From positions 1 through 20,184 of IMG/VR virus record IMGVR_UViG_3300036944_001286: a DNA stretch of 20,184 nucleotides; one strand, written 5' to 3'. Position numbers and translations under genes: made by a program. The notes beneath the pieces were generated by a model. That model searched no databases, had not been told where the DNA came from, and was given only the letters and a program-made list of their open reading frames with translations. The stretch comes from a virus. Within the stretch, counting starts at the first letter, position 1. Every line of letters begins with the position of its first letter. Shown piece after piece: positions 8,129-14,825 of the stretch.

Positions 8129-9475
8129 ATGAAGATTATGGTAGCTATGCACGTCTTCAACAACTTTGGAGGCATTCTGAATCATAATGAACAACTTATC
8201 GCAGGCCTTAAAGATCTTGGCCATGATGTCACATTCGCCTATCTTAAGACAACAACCAAACCAAATTATTCTGTCGACACTTCCAAGTGTCCAGATGGAT
8301 ACGAACTGGGTGAAGGAACTGGTTTGCCCCTCCACCAAGGAAACGGTTACGTATCACCATATTACTCCATCAAAGATAAAGACTCCATCGCCAAGTTTGT
8401 CAAAGAGGCAAACAAGCACGACATCCTTATCTGGCAGTCGATTTTTGGTTTTAAGCAAAGCGCGACAGAGAAGGACAAATCATGGCTTCCTATGATCGAA
8501 GATGTAACTGCAAAACAAATTGCTGTCATTCACGATGGGAACCTGAAGAAACTCTACAGTTGGATACACCGTGTGACGCCCCACCTGGCAGGCCTAGCCT
8601 GTGTCCATCCGGCTGCTATGAAGCAAGCGGATTTTATGCCTGTGCCTCGCAACATGATTCTCAACCCACAGGATGTCTCAGAGGTAGAACCTGTACGATT
8701 CACCCAGCGCAAAAACCAACTCCTAGCTCCACAGACGTTCAAACGTTGGAAACGCGTAGACGACCTGGTCTCGGCTGTGCCATATATCAATGGTTCCGTT
8801 CTCGTAGCAGGTGACGGGATGGAGCGAGCCTATATGGCTTCAGAAGAAAAGTGTAAACCAGAATACTACTGCACCAAAGAGCTTGATCCTGATGCTACAG
8901 AGGATCGCCTTGGTAAACGTATCTGGCAAAATGCACTTGACTCTGGAAAAATGGAATATCTCGGGTTCATCACAGGTGCCGATCGTGACAAAATACTAAA
9001 TACTAGTAAGTTCCTCCTTGATCCCAGCTGGTCGCTGACGTATGGAGAACACTTCAACCGTTCTATCGTTGATGCTATGCGCGTAGGATGCGTTCCTATT
9101 GCTCGTAACTACGGTATTAGTGATAACCCTATGGGTTGTGGAACCCTTTTCTTACCTGGGAAAAACTACTTCATGATCCCACATGATGTTACACCAAAAC
9201 AGTTTGGTGGGTTTGTTAACCAGTATTTCAATGTGTCTGAAGAAATGTATCTTGACATCGTTGATGCGAATAAAGAAGTCATCAAGAACTTCGATCGCAG
9301 GAAAATCGCACAACAGTTTATCAATCTTGCACTTGGCAAGAAAGGTAGTGGATATTACGACAAGGCTGAAACTGGCCGTCTCAATATCGACAACAACGTA
9401 GCCCAGAAAACGGGCGACAAAATTTGGGACGAACACTTTGAAGTCCCTTCTTCTCTTGATAGTTTCTTCTCATAA
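8129..9475 (+). CDS. GT-B fold glycosyltransferase (GT4-like), probable DNA-modifying
   Basis: A 449-residue enzyme. The N-terminus (KIMVAMHVFNNFGGILNHNE) has the first beta strand and glycine loop of the GT-B acceptor domain. Around residues 300-325, the stretch from LTYGEHFNRSIVDAMRVGC matches the GT4 sugar-nucleotide motif (E-x7-E/D-AM-x-G-C-x-P). ATG 8129 is chosen over TTG 8123. The last eight residues, SSLDSFFS, equal those of the dioxygenase, although the codons differ. Two genes separate it from a second, GT-A, glycosyltransferase. I infer that it adds a sugar to hydroxymethylated bases. A role on virion protein or lipopolysaccharide is possible, but the shared tail and neighbours favour DNA. 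The ribosome site is weak. Confidence 0.82.
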   Translation: MKIMVAMHVFNNFGGILNHNEQLIAGLKDLGHDVTFAYLKTTTKPNYSVDTSKCPDGYELGEGTGLPLHQGNGYVSPYYSIKDKDSIAKFVKEANKHDILIWQSIFGFKQSATEKDKSWLPMIEDVTAKQIAVIHDGNLKKLYSWIHRVTPHLAGLACVHPAAMKQADFMPVPRNMILNPQDVSEVEPVRFTQRKNQLLAPQTFKRWKRVDDLVSAVPYINGSVLVAGDGMERAYMASEEKCKPEYYCTKELDPDATEDRLGKRIWQNALDSGKMEYLGFITGADRDKILNTSKFLLDPSWSLTYGEHFNRSIVDAMRVGCVPIARNYGISDNPMGCGTLFLPGKNYFMIPHDVTPKQFGGFVNQYFNVSEEMYLDIVDANKEVIKNFDRRKIAQQFINLALGKKGSGYYDKAETGRLNIDNNVAQKTGDKIWDEHFEVPSSLDSFFS

Positions 9476-9486
9476 GGTGATAATGA

Positions 9487-9876
9487 ATGGCCCGTAAGAC
9501 AACCCCAACAGTTTCAAAAACTAATGTTGATCTCAATGTCGGTGGTGTGAAGCACGACATTGGTAAAAATCCGCTAGACCTTCTTCCTTTCGGGGCACTT
9601 GAAGACGTCGGTCGAGTTCTAGAATTTGGCGCTAAGAAATATTCTGCTTGGAATTGGTCTAAAGGAATGGTGTATTCCAGACTGATTGCAGCTTCTCTAA
9701 GGCACATTTTCTCCTTCGCCAAAGGTGAGAATAATGATCCCGAAACCGGCATCTCTCACATCGCGCATGCTCTTTGTTGCCTTCTTTTTCTTCAAGAGTA
9801 TATTAATCGCGGTGGCGACTTTACGAAGTTTGATGACCGATATATTTGGCCAAAACAAGAATCAGAAGAAACCTGA
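9487..9876 (+). CDS. dATP/dGTP diphosphohydrolase-like protein (DUF5664 type)
   Basis: A 129-residue all-helical protein with the pattern of phage proteins named dATP/dGTP diphosphohydrolase: KHDIGKNPLDLLPFGALEDV (about 22-41), then VLEFGAKKYSAWNWSKGM (about 44-61), and an LRHIFSFAKGENNDPETGISH helix pair (about 71-91) with the expected His, Glu and Asp positions. Family members hydrolyse purine dNTPs and in some phages act in base-substitution pathways. Here it may trim a nucleotide pool in support of the modification genes around it; that link is inference. ATG 9487 overlaps a four-codon ORF at 9483, with AGGTGA upstream. Confidence 0.75.
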   Translation: MARKTTPTVSKTNVDLNVGGVKHDIGKNPLDLLPFGALEDVGRVLEFGAKKYSAWNWSKGMVYSRLIAASLRHIFSFAKGENNDPETGISHIAHALCCLLFLQEYINRGGDFTKFDDRYIWPKQESEET

Positions 9877-9884
9877 TAATTTGC

Positions 9885-9913
9885 TTGCCTTTCGGGGCGA
9901 CCTAAGCTATAAT
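9885..9913 (+). promoter_or_regulatory. sigma70-type early promoter
   Basis: TTGCCT (9885-9890), a 17-base spacer, and a perfect TATAAT (9908-9913). The predicted start near 9920 gives a short leader containing AAGGA (9923-9927) ahead of ATG 9934. Likely drives the GT-A gene and possibly 45-44-62-regA early in infection. Confidence 0.72.
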
Positions 9914-9933
9914 TGACAAACATAAGGAATAAC

Positions 9934-10839
9934 ATGGAAAACGAAAGCGTAGGACCGTCCCCAAGTCCAGCACCAAATGGGGGAATGCAAATCCAAATCC
10001 CTATTGAAAAATTGCGTGAGAGAAAACTCTTTATAGCAACCCCGATGTATGGTGGACAGTGTAGTGGTATGTTCGCCCGCTCGTGTGCTGACCTATCAGC
10101 ACTGTGCACAAAGTACGGCATTCAGCTACGCTACTACTTTCTATTCAACGAATCTCTGATCACTCGCGGGCGTAACTATTGCGCCGATGAGTTCCTCCGT
10201 AGCGGCGACACCAATATGATGTTCATCGACTCGGACATTGGATTCAATGCGAATGATGTGATTGCTCTTCTCGCCATGCAATCTGCTAATCCAGAAGATG
10301 ACGATTACGATATTCTCTGCGGGCCATATCCTAAGAAGTGTATCTCTTGGGAAAAGATCAAGATGGCCGTTGATAAAGGATTTGCCGATGAAGACCCAAA
10401 CGTTCTAGAACGCTTCGTCGGTGATTATGTTTTCAATCCTGTAAATGGAACGAGAACAATCCCACTAAACCAGCCAATTGAAATTCTAGAAGCTGGTACT
10501 GGGTTTATGATGATCCGTCGTAATACCTTCGAGAAATTTGCTGCTGCCTACCCTAAGCAATCATATAAACCTGACCACGTTAGAACTGCCCACTTTGATG
10601 GTTCGCGTGAGATCATTGCTTACTTCGATACGCCTATCGACCCAGAAACTAAACGCTACCTTTCAGAAGATTATATGTTCTGCCAATGGTCTCGCAAGAT
10701 CGGCCTGAAAGTGTGGTTCTGCCCATGGATGAAGCTCCAACATGTTGGGTCTTATATCTTCGGTGGCTCTCTTGCTGATCTTGCACAAATCGGAGCTTCA
10801 GCAACTGCTGACCAAGCTAAAATCAAGAAACCAAAGTGA
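9934..10839 (+). CDS. GT-A fold glycosyltransferase, probable DNA-modifying
   Basis: A 301-residue enzyme from ATG 9934 with AAGGA seven bases upstream; an upstream in-frame start at 9913 lies inside the -10 box and is rejected. After a Pro/Ser/Gly-rich leader (residues 7-17), the stretch from KLFIATPMYGG opens a GT-A nucleotide-binding fold. MFIDSDIGF gives the metal-binding D99-S-D101, EAGTGFMMIRR the acceptor-side loop, and SEDYMFCQWSRKIGLKVWF the late E-D motif. Similar single-domain glycosyltransferases occur in other T4-like phages. With the TET-like dioxygenase and GT-B gene it may make a two-sugar or alternative base modification. It lies 14 bases before gene 45. Confidence 0.8.
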   Translation: MENESVGPSPSPAPNGGMQIQIPIEKLRERKLFIATPMYGGQCSGMFARSCADLSALCTKYGIQLRYYFLFNESLITRGRNYCADEFLRSGDTNMMFIDSDIGFNANDVIALLAMQSANPEDDDYDILCGPYPKKCISWEKIKMAVDKGFADEDPNVLERFVGDYVFNPVNGTRTIPLNQPIEILEAGTGFMMIRRNTFEKFAAAYPKQSYKPDHVRTAHFDGSREIIAYFDTPIDPETKRYLSEDYMFCQWSRKIGLKVWFCPWMKLQHVGSYIFGGSLADLAQIGASATADQAKIKKPK

Positions 10840-10853
10840 TAGGATAACACATA

Positions 10854-11513
10854 ATGCAACTTTCTAATGAAACTACCGCCGTACTGAAAAACTTTGCCAG
10901 CATCAACCCTAACCTGCTGGTCAAACCCGGTACAAGCCTACGTACTATTTCACCAACCAAATCTGTTATGGCTCGCGCCACGGTTGAGGAAGAGTTCGAC
11001 AAAGGCTTCGCGATCTTTGATTTGAGCCAATTCCTTGGTCGTCTCTCTCTGTTTGATAAGCCAGAACTGACTATCAACGATGCCTTCATGGAGATCTCTG
11101 AAGGTGAAGAATATTCTGAGTTCGCATTCGCCGCTCAGGAAAACATCGTGGCTCCTCCTGAGAAAGAGATTACTCTTCCCAAGCCCGAGATCAAATTCGA
11201 GCTCACCGAGAAAGACTTCTCTAAAGTCATGAAGGCTATGAGCGTATCCGGTCTCCCAGAGATCGCGGTAACGGGCGACGATGGTAAGCTTTCGCTTCAA
11301 GCTATCGACTCCAAGGGCGTAAGCAAAGACGTATTCACAATCAATATCGGTAAGACTAAGCTCAAGTTCCGCATGATCTTCCGTGCTGATAACCTGAAGA
11401 TCATTCCTGGTGATTATGCAGTCGAGATCTCTTCCAAAGGTCTTGCGCACTTCAAAGCCGAACAGGTTGAGTACTGGATCGCCGTGGAACAGAATAGCAA
11501 GTTCGAAGGCTAA
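10854..11513 (+). CDS. 45: gp45-like sliding clamp
   Basis: DNA polymerase processivity clamp; in T4 a trimeric ring that also activates late transcription with gp33 and gp55. The 219 residues (T4: 228) begin MQLSNETTAVLKNFASINPNLLVKPG and show MARATVEEEFDKGFAIFDLSQFLGRLSLFDKPEL (residues about 40-74), closely resembling T4 gp45 domain 1, and a second PCNA-like half from about residue 115. AGGA at 10841-10844 lies upstream. Position directly before gene 44 is as in T4. Expected partners include gp55 and, by inference, the dioxygenase and GT-B tails. Confidence 0.93.
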   Translation: MQLSNETTAVLKNFASINPNLLVKPGTSLRTISPTKSVMARATVEEEFDKGFAIFDLSQFLGRLSLFDKPELTINDAFMEISEGEEYSEFAFAAQENIVAPPEKEITLPKPEIKFELTEKDFSKVMKAMSVSGLPEIAVTGDDGKLSLQAIDSKGVSKDVFTINIGKTKLKFRMIFRADNLKIIPGDYAVEISSKGLAHFKAEQVEYWIAVEQNSKFEG

Positions 11514-11523
11514 ATATTGAAAC

Positions 11524-11706
11524 GGTTGGGTTGAAAGCCCAACAGCTGGTGGATAATAGGAATGTTTCAGCTGCGCCTCCGTGCGATTGATCTGAACTGG
11601 CCTGTTCTCGCGACCAGCATTTTTTAGGGGTTGGAATGGTAAGCCAACAAGTTGGTGGAGATAGGGGTCAAAACCCAGGCCAGTTCTCGCGACCGACAAT
11701 TTTTAA
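11524..11706 (+). repeat. Two-copy structured repeat in the gene 44 leader
   Basis: Two imperfect tandem copies fill the 208-base gap between genes 45 and 44: copy 1 about 11524-11626, copy 2 about 11630-11706. Each begins with a hairpin (GTTGGG/CCCAAC in copy 1; GTTGG/CCAAC in copy 2), followed by GGTGGA and ATAGG, then the conserved GGCCwGTTCTCGCGACC, and ends in a T-run. A second helix closes each copy: GCTGGT with ACCAGC in copy 1, GTTGGT with ACCGAC in copy 2. One base pair changes from C-G to T-A between copies, and another from T-A to T-G, so pairing is kept while sequence changes. This favours a folded RNA, perhaps a cis-acting control of clamp-loader synthesis. Confidence 0.7.
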
Positions 11707-11721
11707 TTATGGAGCTATATT

Positions 11722-12660
11722 ATGATGATTCGCGAAGAGTTTCTCTGGGTAGAGAAGTATCGCCCAAAGACCATTGCTGATTGTATTCTGCCTGAAAAAC
11801 TAAAGTCTACCTTCCAAAAATTCGTTGACCAAAAAGAAGTACCAAACCTTCTGCTTACGGGTGGACCAGGTGTTGGTAAGACCACAGTTGCACGCGCCAT
11901 GCTCGAGCAGCTTGGTTGTGACTACATCGTTATCAACGGTTCTATGAACGGTGGTATCGATACTCTGAGAACTGACATCCAAAACTTCGCTTCATCTGTA
12001 TCACTTACAGGTGGGCGTAAGTACGTTATTCTAGATGAGGCGGATTACCTCTCATCTGCAACTCAGCCTGCTCTCCGTAACTTTATGGAGGAGTTCTCTA
12101 AGAACTGCGGCTTCATTCTCACTTGTAACTTCAAAGATAAGATTATTGCTCCTCTCCACTCACGATGCTCCGTCGTTGACTTCAAGATTACCAAGGCTGA
12201 GAAGGAAGATCTCGCGCGCCAGTTTCTGAAGCGTGCAATGCACATTCTTAAAACTGAAGGTGTCGAAGCTGAGAAACCAGCCGTCGCTGGCGTTATTATC
12301 AAGTTCTTTCCTGATTGGCGCAGAGTTCTCAACGAGCTCCAGCAATATGCCGCTACTGGTAAGATTGACTCTGGTATTCTAACCAATCTCCAAGACGTCA
12401 ACCTGACGAAACTCATGGAGTATCTGAAGTCTAAGAACTTCACCGCCATGCGTAAGTGGGTTGGTGAATCTGATCTTGATGGCGTGGCGGTGTTCCGCGT
12501 CATCTATGATAAAGCCGAACAGTATGTCACCAAGGAATCAATCCCTGGTCTTGTCATCCTGATTGGTAAGTATCAATACCAACACTCATTCGTTTCTAAT
12601 CCAGACATTAACATCGTTGCGTTCCTCACCGAATGCATGGTGGAATGCGAGTTCAAGTGA
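11722..12660 (+). CDS. 44: gp44-like clamp loader ATPase large subunit
   Basis: AAA+ ATPase that with gp62 opens and loads the gp45 clamp. The 312 residues (T4: 319) show EKYRPKTIADCILPE (box II), Walker A GGPGVGKT (47-54), Walker B YVILDEADYL (about 103-112), the NFMEEFSKNCGFILT sensor 1 region, and SRC (about 150; arginine finger). GGAG at about 11710-11713 precedes two consecutive ATGs (11722, 11725); the first has the better spacing. The long structured leader may control its translation; RegA represses gene 44 in T4. Confidence 0.95.
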   Translation: MMIREEFLWVEKYRPKTIADCILPEKLKSTFQKFVDQKEVPNLLLTGGPGVGKTTVARAMLEQLGCDYIVINGSMNGGIDTLRTDIQNFASSVSLTGGRKYVILDEADYLSSATQPALRNFMEEFSKNCGFILTCNFKDKIIAPLHSRCSVVDFKITKAEKEDLARQFLKRAMHILKTEGVEAEKPAVAGVIIKFFPDWRRVLNELQQYAATGKIDSGILTNLQDVNLTKLMEYLKSKNFTAMRKWVGESDLDGVAVFRVIYDKAEQYVTKESIPGLVILIGKYQYQHSFVSNPDINIVAFLTECMVECEFK

Positions 12661-12896
12661 GTTGGGTATCAAAGCTCTTTAACTTCTTCGGTTTGCATAT
12701 TGAAAAGATCCCAACAAGGGTTTGCTCTTTGTGTGATGCTCCGCTTCCAGAAGAACCAGCCAAGGTGGTCGTTAATGACGGCTCCGAGATTGAAATCTGC
12801 GAAATCTGTGAGAAGATTCTTGAGCTATCCAACAAAGCTGTAATAAAAGGTAGAACTCCGGAAAAGGACGAAGAAGATGGCGACGAACCCCTTTGA
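12657..12896 (+). CDS. Small zinc-ribbon hypothetical protein between clamp-loader genes
   Basis: About 79 residues from GTG 12657, which overlaps the gp44 stop (GTGA). ATGs at 12633 and 12645 are in-frame alternatives without better ribosome sites. CSLC and CEIC, separated by about 27 residues, form a likely zinc ribbon. The N-terminus WVSKLFNFFGLHIEKIP is amphipathic, and the tail is acidic (TPEKDEEDGDE). The gene overlaps the gp62 start by 20 bases. T4 has no gene between 44 and 62, so this is an insertion into the clamp-loader operon. Function unknown; a small protein that touches the clamp loader or RNA polymerase is a guess only. Confidence 0.65.
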   Translation: MSWVSKLFNFFGLHIEKIPTRVCSLCDAPLPEEPAKVVVNDGSEIEICEICEKILELSNKAVIKGRTPEKDEEDGDEPL

Positions 12897-13254
12897 TTTC
12901 GTAAACTCTGTAAACTTCACCAAGCGTCACCTTATCAATGAAGGCGAAGCTGATGAGAAGTCTTATCTCCCATTCATGGTGAACACCGCCCTGTCTTACT
13001 TCCCAGACACGGTTGAGTATGCCAACCAGATGAACATGAATTATCACCTGGATAACAAACTACAGTATGACTTTCTCATAAATATAGTTAGACCTAAGAA
13101 ACGGTTCAGTAAATGGACCAAGAAAGAGGTCAACGAGGATTTAGAGGCAGTTCAGACTTGGTTTGGGTATAATGTTACTCGTGCTAAGGAAGCGTTGCGG
13201 ATTCTATCACCCTCTCAACTAGAAGACATAAAGAAAGCACTAGGTGAAAGATGA
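12877..13254 (+). CDS. 62: gp62-like clamp loader small subunit
   Basis: Non-ATPase partner of gp44. At 125 residues it is shorter than T4 gp62 (187), but LPFMVNTALSYFPDTVEYANQMN (about 28-50) matches T4 [22 protein letters not shown], and RPKKRFSKWTKK matches PRGKRYGKWAK. The remaining helices (VQTWFGYNVTRAKEALRIL) fit the C-terminal part. The T4 N-terminal segment is reduced to about 25 residues. AAGGA at about 12862-12866 lies ten bases ahead. It overlaps both neighbours, the zinc-ribbon gene and regA (ATGA), as expected for a tightly coupled operon. Confidence 0.88.
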   Translation: MATNPFDFVNSVNFTKRHLINEGEADEKSYLPFMVNTALSYFPDTVEYANQMNMNYHLDNKLQYDFLINIVRPKKRFSKWTKKEVNEDLEAVQTWFGYNVTRAKEALRILSPSQLEDIKKALGER

Positions 13255-13646
13255 ATGTTGTTGATAGTCTACTAGAAGTCAATCTTAAAGAAAAAGATGA
13301 TTTTCTGAAGGTCATGGAGACCTTGACCCGCATTGGCATTGCCTCGCGGAACGAGAAAGTGCTTTACCAATCCTGTCATATTCTGCATAAGAAAGCCCGT
13401 TACTACATCGTCCATTTTAAAGAGTTGTTTAAGATAGATGGAAAACCGACGGATCTTTCCGAATCTGATATCCAGCGAAGAAACGCCATCGCGCTACTTC
13501 TTGAAAGCTGGGGACTATTAGAAATCGTCAATAAACAAATTGCAGAAAAGAATACTGTCTCGCCTAATACTATCAAAGTTATCCCATTTAAAGAGAAAAA
13601 CGAGTGGGCTCTGACTCCGAAATATAGTATTGGAAAGAAACGCTAA
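13251..13646 (+). CDS. regA: RegA translational repressor
   Basis: RNA-binding protein that represses translation of many early phage mRNAs by covering their start regions. The 131 residues (T4: 122) align nearly end to end: DDFLKVMETLTRIGIASRNEKVLYQSCHILHKKARYYIVHFKELF (residues about 16-60) is almost the T4 sequence, followed by SWGLLEIV and the C-terminal EWALTPKYSIGKK. AGGTGA precedes the ATG by five bases. In T4 gene 43 follows regA; here a minus-strand GIY-YIG gene follows tail to tail with a four-base overlap, so polymerase must lie elsewhere. Confidence 0.95.
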   Translation: MNVVDSLLEVNLKEKDDFLKVMETLTRIGIASRNEKVLYQSCHILHKKARYYIVHFKELFKIDGKPTDLSESDIQRRNAIALLLESWGLLEIVNKQIAEKNTVSPNTIKVIPFKEKNEWALTPKYSIGKKR

Positions 13647-14218
13647 AGATAGTTTTTCTTCAATAAATATGCAGTTGTTTTGTAGTATCTTGCCGCCTCT
13701 TTTATCGTTACGAAGGTTTTGTCCTTTATCGTTACTTGTTTAGCGGCCGGATTTTTCTCACCAATCAGTTTGCCTTTATTCTTTATACTTATCAGATTCT
13801 TAGATTCTTGAGACATTCCACCTTTACGAATATAATGAAGTCTACCTTTTTTCCACCCAATTGGAATTTCGGTTACTCTTTTTGTGGTTGTTCCGTTGTT
13901 TACCCAATATTTGTTTGTTGTAGCACCGAAACAACCATCACCACCTTCTGTCATGTTGTATCCATATCGTAGTGTATCGTAAAATTTAATAAAGTGTCTT
14001 TCTGCGAAATTCAAACAGTAATTTTTATCTTTGGATTGATATAAAATTTCCCATGTAAAAGCACCCCAACCGTATTTTCTTAACGCTGAATAAAAATTTG
14101 AATCAGCGTATTTGTGTTTACTTTTGTGTGTGCGTTTTCTCTTTGGCCAATTTGAATCAAATCCAATATAGGCTTTACCGTTAATTGTGTTAGTGGCTTT
14201 GTATATTGTACTTATCAT
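13643..14218 (-). CDS. GIY-YIG homing endonuclease
   Basis: A 191-residue protein on the opposite strand to every neighbour. The start IYKATNTINGKAYIGFD is the GIY-YIG motif; a basic RKRTHKSKHK follows with the catalytic Arg, then a helix with the catalytic Glu in AERHFIKFYDT, and YNMTEGGDG. The C-terminus (KQVTIKDKTFVTIKEAARYYKTT) looks like a NUMOD-type DNA-binding helix-turn-helix. A longer frame reaches 14320, but ATG 14218 is preferred because it opens directly on the conserved motif and lies five bases after a perfect late promoter. A/T- and AAA-rich compared with regA. Not interrupted by, nor within, an intron; it is a free-standing mobile gene at the regA boundary. Confidence 0.9.
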   Translation of the reverse strand: MISTIYKATNTINGKAYIGFDSNWPKRKRTHKSKHKYADSNFYSALRKYGWGAFTWEILYQSKDKNYCLNFAERHFIKFYDTLRYGYNMTEGGDGCFGATTNKYWVNNGTTTKRVTEIPIGWKKGRLHYIRKGGMSQESKNLISIKNKGKLIGEKNPAAKQVTIKDKTFVTIKEAARYYKTTAYLLKKNYL

Positions 14219-14223
14219 ACCAC

Positions 14224-14231
14224 TATTTATA
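14224..14231 (-). promoter_or_regulatory. Late promoter TATAAATA of the GIY-YIG gene
   Basis: Perfect late box read on the minus strand, five bases before ATG 14218. The same spacing and flanks occur at the HNH gene, sharing TATAAATAGnnGTATGA. The transcript is predicted to be leaderless. Confidence 0.8.
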
Positions 14232-14294
14232 CATTTGATAAAGTAGGTAAAAAACGTTAAGTTACAAGGGTCTAGGAAAAAACCCAGAAAAGGC

Positions 14295-14323
14295 TTGACA
14301 AAAAGACCGAAAAGGCGCATACT
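14295..14323 (+). promoter_or_regulatory. sigma70-type early promoter
   Basis: TTGACA (14295-14300), 17-base spacer, CATACT (14318-14323). The predicted start near 14330 leaves AGGAGA (14335-14340) in the leader of the gene at 14349. It likely drives the small-gene cluster and the first tRNA. Confidence 0.68.
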
Positions 14324-14348
14324 GAGACAGTGATAGGAGAAACGCCCT

Positions 14349-14531
14349 ATGGAAGTCTTAGTTTACCGCCTCGCAACGCTCGATGATGGTCTTGACCGTG
14401 TTGAGCGCCTTGCCTATGAACTCGATTCACGTTATCGCCGTGGGGAAACCCTCGCGGATGAAGAGCTCGATTGGCTCGATTGGGCCAACGGTGTCACCAC
14501 CACAGCCAATTCACAACCGGTGTCTGCATAA
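14349..14531 (+). CDS. Small acidic hypothetical protein
   Basis: 60 residues (MEVLVYRLATLDDGLDRVER), first gene behind a good early promoter. AGGAGA is eight bases upstream of the ATG. Mostly helical and acidic, with an ELDWLDWANG motif near residue 40; no signal peptide or membrane segment. The stop overlaps the next ATG. Such small acidic early products in T4-like phages often act on host proteins, but no family is recognised. Confidence 0.7.
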   Translation: MEVLVYRLATLDDGLDRVERLAYELDSRYRRGETLADEELDWLDWANGVTTTANSQPVSA

Positions 14532-14665
14532 TGTCGGAGAAAGCTTATGAAGAGGCTTGTAAAGAGCTAGATGAAATGCTCGCTCGAGGTGAGTTGACTC
14601 AGCACGAGTATTACTTTGAGTGTCGCGCTCTTGAACGAGAATTTTATGGAGACGACTATGTCTGA
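14531..14665 (+). CDS. Small hypothetical protein
   Basis: 44 residues from ATG 14531, overlapping the previous stop (TAATG), so probably translationally coupled. The sequence MSEKAYEEACKELDEMLARG resembles a short helical SHOCT-like segment (LDEMLARGELTQHEYYFECRALE), a pattern of short domains found in many bacterial and phage proteins. Acidic and soluble. Its end overlaps the next gene by eight bases. Confidence 0.6.
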   Translation: MSEKAYEEACKELDEMLARGELTQHEYYFECRALEREFYGDDYV

Positions 14666-14825
14666 TGAAGATCAGAAAATGCTGGTTGATTTCGTTCGTG
14701 CTTGTGCTGATAAGCACGGCGCTTCCGATATCGACATTGAACGCGAGTTTACCCAAATCGTGAATGGCGCCAGACTAATTGTTTGGGGTCTTGAAAATTC
14801 TGCAGGAGATGCACGTGTCGATTGA
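14658..14825 (+). CDS. Small acidic hypothetical protein
   Basis: 55 residues from ATG 14658, with TGGAGA five bases upstream; ATG 14646 in the same frame is less well served. It begins MSDEDQKMLVDFVRACADKH and is predicted helical and acidic. The stop overlaps the next GTG start by about ten bases. No family recognised; the assignment rests on ribosome site and tight operon packing. Confidence 0.58.
   Translation: MSDEDQKMLVDFVRACADKHGASDIDIEREFTQIVNGARLIVWGLENSAGDARVD

Noticed and set aside
10950-11699. Long minus-strand frame (249 codons) across gene 45 and the repeat
   Set aside because: Opposes a clear gp45 homologue, shows no family resemblance and lacks a ribosome site; a shadow of the + strand codon pattern.
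11524-11706. CRISPR-like or attachment-site repeat
   Set aside because: Only two diverged copies with no spacers, and differences preserve RNA pairing.
13077-13084. CATAAATA as a late promoter inside gene 62
   Set aside because: Within coding sequence (Leu-Ile-Asn-Ile), with no late gene directly downstream; may be chance, though internal regA transcription cannot be ruled out.
13662-13669. AATAAATA (+ strand) as a late promoter
   Set aside because: Lies in the C-terminal codons of the minus-strand GIY-YIG gene and leads to no + strand gene.
14219-14320. N-terminal extension of the GIY-YIG gene to 14320
   Set aside because: It would place the late promoter inside the gene; the conserved motif starts right after ATG 14218.
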